Assembly (NCBI GenBank): GCA_033239005.1
Contig: BSQZ01000035.1
Span: forward strand, 3,091,001 to 3,155,000
From: Lamellibrachia satsuma
Taxonomy: Eukaryota; Annelida; Polychaeta; Sabellida; Siboglinidae
Direction: 5' to 3'
DNA: 64,000 bases
Under the pieces are notes generated by a model, which had not been told where the DNA came from, did no database searches, and was given only the letters and a program-made list of their open reading frames with translations. This document shows positions 58,391 through 64,000 of the stretch, one piece after another; position 1 is the first letter of the stretch; every line of letters starts with the position of its first letter. The position numbers were made by a program, and so were the translations under genes.

Positions 58391-60496
58391 CTATGCGTAC
58401 CTAATGTTCGCAAGTTTGATACGTCGGTTCGTCTGTTGTTGTAGCTGCTACTACGCAATAACTATGTCTAAAATGATAATCTTCGTTGGAAACGCCTGGT
58501 CGACTGTCTGATAGACTTCTGTGCAAAACAGTGAGTTGTTAGTGTATTCTTATGTTTCGTTATAGCGCCCAGGTTCTAAAGTCATCTCCTGCACGTCGTT
58601 GCTAGGTAACGCGAGTAAAGCGCCGTGGTATCCACTCCTGTTTCATAATGCGTTTTTTTTATTCTGCTACGCCGTGATTGATCGGATGTTGATTATCGAT
58701 TCGATTTCGCATAGGAACGTTTGTAGACAGTCTTCGTTTAGAATATGTTCTCTCAGAAGAACTTTTACGATGTTTCTTACCGTTCTGATCTGGCGTTCCC
58801 GTACACCGCCGTGATAAGAGCCTGCTGGAGAATTAAATACACTGTACATTCTTCTGCAGCAACGCATTGTGGATCGCCGATTGGTTCTAATGATCGATCG
58901 CTTCCCGGAGGTGGCGTTCGGCTCCGATGAAATTGGTGCCGTTGTCTGATCTGATCTCTTTAACTTGGTCTCTTCTGGCAATGCATCGGCGCAGTGCTTT
59001 GATGCACGAATCGGTAGTTAGCGAATTAACCACTTTCATGTGGATTACACGGACTTTCATCAAGTCGGTGAAAAGTGCGATGTATCTCTTTACTACACTG
59101 CGTCCACGCTTTACCTCGATCGAATCGAAATAGTCTACACCAACTCGGGTTAATGTTCGTCCGGAATTAGACGATCGGCCGGCAGATCAGCCATATTTTG
59201 TTCTCCTACTTTGCTTCTCTGTCGTCGACAAATGACGCACTTGTTTGTAACACTTCCCACGGCGGCATTAGTGCGAACGATCCAATACCGTTGTCTCAGA
59301 AGTGAAAGTACATAGTTCCTTTCAGAATGCCCTACTTCCAGATGGGCATGGTTGAAAATAAGCTGAGACACATGAGCATTCTTGGGCAAGATAACTGGAT
59401 GTTTAGCTTCAACTGGCATTACTGCCCGGCTCAGACTAAAACTTTCAAAAGGCCATCTTCCAAAATAGGACCCAACTTGAAAAGTGAACTGGCTTTCTTC
59501 ACTTGTTTGTGCTTCTCCAGGGCGTGTACGTTTCCATTTCTGCCAACCAGTCTCAGGTAAGTTGCTGTGCCACATCCGTAGTTGCTGGCATTTGCGAAAT
59601 GGTGAAGTTGGGCTGATTCTACGTCAACAAAGTCGTATGGCTTTACACAACGACAGACGGCGAAGTTGGCCAGCTTGTGTAGTTCATTCACCCACTTTTG
59701 CCAACGCATTAGTTGAGGCTCTGGAATTCGATCGTCTCACCCAATCATCAAACTGCAAAGATCATGAAGGATAACCTTCGCCGGAAGAACGAATTGATTG
59801 ATCAGTCCCAGCGGGCCATAAATTGAACTAACTGCTGACATAATGCCTCTTCTTTTGGAATGTTTCTCTTTCATGGTAATCTTGAATTTGAATAGGTCAG
59901 TGTCTACGCACCACGGGACACCTAGAGCTCTAGTGGGAGATCATTGTGATCTAAGTCTAGATCCCTGACCTCCTTTGCTCGTTCACATTCTGGCACTGAT
60001 TCTAACACAACTCTATTTTTGCTTATCCACTTAGGTGACATCCTCCCTCCTCACAGGCATCACATAGATCCTGGATCAACTGGATTGTGTTTTCTGTTTT
60101 TACCGATTTCAGGCAGTTGTCCACGTGGAAGTTCTAGGGTAGTGCTGGTCACTATCTCATCGTACTTGGATTCATTGCCAGTGTCTTCCTCAGTGCGAAG
60201 TTCGCACAACTGGGTTAAGATACGGCTAAGAACAGATGCATCATCATCTGGTACTCTTCCAGTGGCTGATAGAAATCAATACCGGGCCACTACAAAAATC
60301 AACGGATGTCACAGTCATCATAGGTTATTCGGACCTGGTGAAACATCTCTTCAATGTCTGCCATCAGAGCAATTGGCTCCTGTCGAAATCTCAGGAGAAG
60401 TGCAACCAGAGTGTTAGTTAGGTCTGGTCCCTGTAGCAGCTGTTCATTCAAAGAAGTTACTCGGTATCGTGCAGAACAGTTGAAAACCACACGAAT

Positions 60497-60793
60497 GTTA
60501 TTAAGCATAATTACCTCTCAAGAAACTCTCTTTGGCACAGGAGAAAAATAAAGGAGACGATTAACATCCACAGAAAGAAACCTACGCTGAACCGAGACGT
60601 CGGCCAGGAGCTCCCACCAGTCCTACTCCAGCTTGTGTCACATGACATTGGTCATGTGACACATCCGTAACTTCAGTCTGCTGAAGAAGACTGCGAGATG
60701 CAGTCGAAATATTCAGAACAAACTTCAAGTTTCTTGAGAGGTAATTATGCTTAATATTAATAACCAAGAAACTATATCATCTATCCATTCAAG
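60497..60793 (+). mobile_element. Penelope-like family-1 insertion in BEL/Pao pol
   Basis: Starts with the inverted 3' tail (aagcataattacctctcaag), runs through the end of the endonuclease ORF (60533-60670, [19 protein letters not shown]), the hammerhead-like core and the tail ending ccattcaag. Flanked by cacacgaat on both sides (60488-60496 and 60794-60802). Coding and tail are nearly identical to the copy at 1520-1918. Confidence 0.92.
60677..60717 (+). ncRNA. Hammerhead-like motif, second copy
   Basis: CTGAAGA (60681-60687), 6-bp stem gactgc/gcagtc, GAAA (60706-60709), identical to the motif at 1835-1875. Confidence 0.55.
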
Positions 60794-61645
60794 CACACGA
60801 ATCTTGTTCGGCTTCCTTGGGTGATAGATTCCATGATGAGGTATGTACCATACCTTTCTATCATGTCTTGTGGTACTTTTCGTGCGTATCCTTTCTGGAT
60901 CAAATTGCCCACGAACGCTTTGTAATTCTCTTGTAGTTGAGAATTACTAAGAAGCCTCCTCTTCATTTGTGTTGCACAATGTTCTGCTTGCGGTCTATTG
61001 TTTGGTATATCAACTCCCTGTTGCCTAAGGGTGCGGCTATTTCGTAATGGCCGTCCTTCTGTTCCACATCGGCTGTTACCGTGTTCATAAATCTACGGTC
61101 TTCTCTTGACTTTTCTAGTTTGTCGTCGAAGATGTGGTTATTGAAGTCTTGTTGAAAGTAGTTTTCCAGTTGTTTCTCGAGACCCTTTTCACCACAAACG
61201 CTGCACCGGTTAACAGACACATACTGCGAGTGGTGTTCATCTTCCTTACAGTTTCGAAGAAGACATCAAACAGCCCACCAAAGAAGAGTTCTAACTGTGT
61301 AAGGACCATTCTCTTGACTGTGTACTACTTCTGACGCACGAGGAACAATTCCAACATTGTTGTTGATGTGAGGGATGTCTATACCTCGCAAGTAAGGCTA
61401 TCTGTCAACATCTGCCTGCTTTGGAACGTCTTCTCGATTGACCGGCATTTCTTCTCTGGTTCACTGCGTTAGTGTTGTCAAAGCCACACACTTCCAGGCC
61501 CATTACCGCATATGTATATGTAATGCTAGTTTGTCCCATTGTGTAAAGCTGGATTTTCATTTTCCTTCCTTATACACTAAGCTCATTCATCAGTTCCGTT
61601 GTGCAAAATGTTGCCTTCGTCAAGGAAAGCATACGTCTCTATAAA

Positions 61646-62060
61646 CTAATCGCTGTTAGTAGTATACGTGGCGGAATGGGGGATCAAAAGAGCGGCCCAG
61701 TAAAGAGCAACCCAGTAACTTCCGGTCACGTGACTTCTGGGTAGCCCCAGCGCCCCCTAGCGGTAACCTACATCCACCACGAGCGCCCCCTAGCGACTGG
61801 AGATAACCCTAACGGTCATAACCCCAACATGTTGACATGATCCCGACCTGTTGATCTCATGTGTGGTGACCCTTGACCTCAGTAGTGACCGCTACCCTAA
61901 CGTAGTGACCGCTACCCTACGTGAGCGCTACCCCGATCCTTGAGGAGTAATTTTATTCCACGACATATAATCCGTGGTTCGATGTAGTCCGCGATACCCT
62001 AACCGTTGGTTCGTTGTGCCCCGCGTTACCCTGTTGCTAACAGACACAACACCTCATTGA
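61646..62060. other. Region between BEL/Pao remnant and small gene
   Basis: Short motifs repeat: gcgccccctagcg twice (61750, 61783) and gtgaccgctaccctaacgta pieces (61885-61925). No gene. Confidence 0.45.
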
Positions 62061-62089
62061 ATGAAATCATCAAGAAACTTTAATATTTA

Positions 62090-62530
62090 ATAACGATACA
62101 TCATATAAAGCACATAAAATCATATAAATATAATAATATAATTATTTAAAAATAGTTATATATCAAATCATATAAATATAGTAATATCATTATTTAAAAA
62201 AAAATAGCCATATATATCAAATCATATATATATATATCAAATCATATAAATATAGTAATATCATTATTTAAAAAAAAATAGCCATATATATCAAATCATA
62301 TATATATATCAAATCATATTAAAGCACAGAAAATCATATAAATATAGTAATATCATTATTTAAAAAAAAATAACCATATATATCAAATCATATTAAAACA
62401 CATAAAATCATATTAATTATTTAAAAAAATAGCCATATATTTAATCGTATTAAAGCATATAAATATCGTTCGTTATTTCATTTAAAAATAGCCATATATA
62501 TAAAGCATATAAAGTCATATATTAAAACAT
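62090..62530. repeat. AT-rich diverged array
   Basis: About six irregular units with atagccatatatatcaaatc and atcattatttaaaa. Lies just beyond the stop codon of the small gene. Confidence 0.8.
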
Positions 62531-62552
62531 AGTGTTCATCTTCTTTTCCATT

Positions 62553-63354
62553 TCAACACAAGTTCAGTCGCGGCAGTGATTTCCCTCTTCTATCGATCAG
62601 TTTTGTAGGTCGTTGTACTGGCTCTACATTGTCTTGATCACTGCTGCACCCTCCACACGACTTTTCCATTTCTTGCATGACAGCAGACCATAATTTTCTG
62701 TGGTCTATAAATGCAGCGTAGTCATTGCACTCGTTGTCCCAACTCTCGGACTGATAACCATCGTCGACGATGTCGTCGTTGACTACGAGTGGCGTACGAG
62801 CACGTAACTCTTTCATCACGAACGCCCAGTGGATTCTATGGAAGCTGAAAAACCAGAGTGAAAGACACATTGAGCCATTGGTAAAGGACTGTGTTAAAAG
62901 CATCGTATATACATTAAATAGCACATGCACATCTGTTAATAATAAACTATGAGTAGACCTGCTGTGAGCGGTGTACTTTGGATCCACCACGGCGTATGTA
63001 ATGCTACACCGACAGCAGTAGAAGCGCGTAGAAACTAGGTCGTCTAAAACTGATAAGACTGACCTGGCGACCTCGCTCGGCCGACGCGGCGCGCGTGCTA
63101 TTTATAATCAGACTACCAGCCGCTTAGCAAGAGGCATTGTAACTAGGTCACAGACGCATAAAAGATGTCTCTTAAAGTTAAACTGTGTGTGTTATGTAGA
63201 CGCTTTTAAAACCTTTTAAAAACACAGGAGTACGTATCAGCAAACAGCCACGGACAATATGTACTTACGATCGATACAGTATCAGACTCAACGCAAAGCC
63301 AATCTCGATATAGGCTTGCATCAAGTCGGAAAACAAAGCGACGCTAGACAGCAT
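62553..63354 (-). CDS. Small two-exon gene, 125-aa single-pass membrane-like protein
   Basis: Exon 1 is 63269-63354 and exon 2 is 62553-62844, both minus. They join in phase (TC|gtaagt to ttttcag|C) for 378 nt, 125 codons plus stop. Residues about 15-28 (YIEIGFALSLILYR) are hydrophobic enough for one membrane segment; the rest is soluble, with an acidic stretch (NDDIVDDGYQSESWDNE) and a CGGC cluster. I do not recognise the family. A TATA box lies about 100 bp upstream of the ATG. The intron (62845-63268) holds a second TATA-like sequence. A conserved-looking reading frame, two good splice sites and a promoter make a real gene likely, but no homologue is known to me. Confidence 0.6.
63098..63106 (-). 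promoter_or_regulatory. Second TATA-like site, inside intron 1 of the small gene
   Basis: TATAAATAG on the minus strand, followed by a GC-rich stretch. It could drive a shorter transcript using the ATG at 62990, which is in frame with exon 2. This is inference from position only. Confidence 0.3.
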
Positions 63355-63450
63355 GGTTATGACGTCAGAGGCAACGGCAGCGGCAGCAGCAGCAGAACGA
63401 CGGTTGCAGAATGGCGGTAAGTGTATAAAGAAATACCTTGTCTGAGGACG

Positions 63451-63460
63451 GCTTTATATA
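63451..63460 (-). promoter_or_regulatory. TATA box of the small gene
   Basis: TATATAAAGC on the minus strand, 97-106 bp upstream of the ATG at 63354. Transcription would start near 63425, giving a 5' leader rich in CTG/CCG triplets. Confidence 0.5.
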
Positions 63461-63479
63461 GGAAACGCTAAACAATGCA

Positions 63480-63885
63480 GACAGCTGACATAAGCTGCTA
63501 TAACACAATAACAAATCCATCAAAGTCAGAAAGTTATGTTAGAAAACACCCATAATAAAATTATTATTAAACTGGAATGCTAATAACCAACTCCCAAATC
63601 CACTAGAACAATAAGTCATCCTTCACAACGAAAAACATGTTCGATAAGTCTGTCACAGAAGTGTCAGAGAATCGATGCTGAAAGCAAAATCTCATTTATC
63701 ACGTGTAAAAAACAAAGTCAACCAGTTCTCAACCAACGTTGTATCGATTCCAGACATTCTGCATGAAACAGTAAACAACTCCTCCCTCGATAAGCTTGTC
63801 AACTAACTAACGCTGAATCCGAAAACTCATTTATCACGCATAAAAACACCATGTACTTATGGAAGTTATTGCTGCATGGAAACTG
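63480..63885. other. Region upstream of the small gene, nothing recognised
   Basis: Contains two copies of ctcatttatcacg (63691, 63825); no coding match. Confidence 0.4.
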
Positions 63886-63889
63886 GTGG

Positions 63890-63970
63890 ACATAAATGCA
63901 TATGCATTAATTTATATATGCATGCATTAATTTATATATGCATGCATTAATTTATGCATGCATTTTATGT
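63890..63970. repeat. ~22-bp repeat, 3-4 copies
   Basis: Units of atgcattaatttatatatgc, self-complementary in part. Confidence 0.85.
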
Positions 63971-64000
63971 ATATAAATACAGTGCATGTAACATTAAACA

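Larger units (their letters stand above)
60488..60802. repeat. 9-bp target site duplication around the Penelope-like insertion
   Basis: cacacgaat at 60488-60496 and 60794-60802. The pol frame continues across when insert and one copy are ignored. Confidence 0.85.
58400..61645 (-). mobile_element. BEL/Pao LTR retrotransposon pol, decayed, split by an insertion
   Basis: Minus-strand order: retropepsin-like protease region (61645-61260, with GIDIPHINNNVGIVPRASEV), a spacer with SVCGEKGLEKQLENYF, RT (about 61000-60100, [11 protein letters not shown] and [12 protein letters not shown]), RNase H-like region (59709-59431, LHHFANASNYGCG), integrase zinc-binding region (59420-59180, HLEVGHSERN and CVICRRQ) and integrase core (58981-58667, PAGSYHGGVRERQIRT). 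Many stops and frameshifts; the RT active-site motif and a presumed RNase H Asp are changed. No gag, envelope or LTR could be identified. A Penelope-like insertion lies at 60497-60793. Confidence 0.88.

Noticed and set aside
61740..61930. Telomere-like repeats (ccctaac words)
   Set aside because: Only scattered words, no regular six-base array.

Overview
The window is AT-rich animal nuclear DNA, most likely from a marine invertebrate (a lophotrochozoan such as a mollusc or annelid fits best, but the sequence does not settle it). The reasons are spliced genes with GT-AG introns, several families of Penelope-like, CR1/L2/jockey-like, BEL/Pao, hAT, Harbinger and MITE elements, tRNA-derived SINEs, and an extreme load of minisatellites. 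Nothing bacterial, organellar or CRISPR-like was seen.

The backbone is one host gene on the minus strand, running from a start codon at 54444 to a stop at 13586. I assembled 14 exons by hand. Every splice junction keeps phase, the coding total is 1530 nt (509 codons plus stop), and the product aligns along most of its length with vertebrate CNBD1 (cyclic nucleotide-binding domain-containing protein 1). No single open frame shows this gene; every exon is under 175 bp. A second small two-exon gene (62553-63354, minus) encodes a 125-residue protein with one likely membrane segment, behind a TATA box.

Layout: 1-3.9 kb, sparse DNA with one inverted-repeat element (1443-2783) carrying a Penelope-like endonuclease fragment. 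3.97-7.86 kb, a candidate DNA transposon with inverted repeats of about 0.5 kb around a broken multi-frame ORF with an XPG/PIN-like acidic motif. 8.5-12.2 kb, two LINE remnants, one split by a MITE. 12.9-54.4 kb, the CNBD1-like gene, its introns packed with tandem arrays (periods 18, 20, 23, 28, 30, 31, 32, 33, 39, 40, 42, 44, 49, 54 and 57 bp) and nested transposons. 54.8-55.9 kb, microsatellites between inverted copies of one exon-like segment. 58.4-61.65 kb, a decayed BEL/Pao pol on the minus strand, split by a short Penelope-like insertion with a 9-bp target duplication. 62.5-63.4 kb, the small gene.

The most interesting signals are: (1) the hidden CNBD1-like gene; (2) two Penelope-like families whose copies end in inverted copies of their own 3' tail, with hammerhead-ribozyme-like cores; (3) a MITE whose two terminal repeats have each grown into a separate minisatellite; (4) minisatellites that began inside retroelement ORFs; (5) a higher-order repeat of about 1,047 bp in the 39-bp array; (6) transposons that landed inside minisatellites or inside other transposons, giving a readable insertion order.
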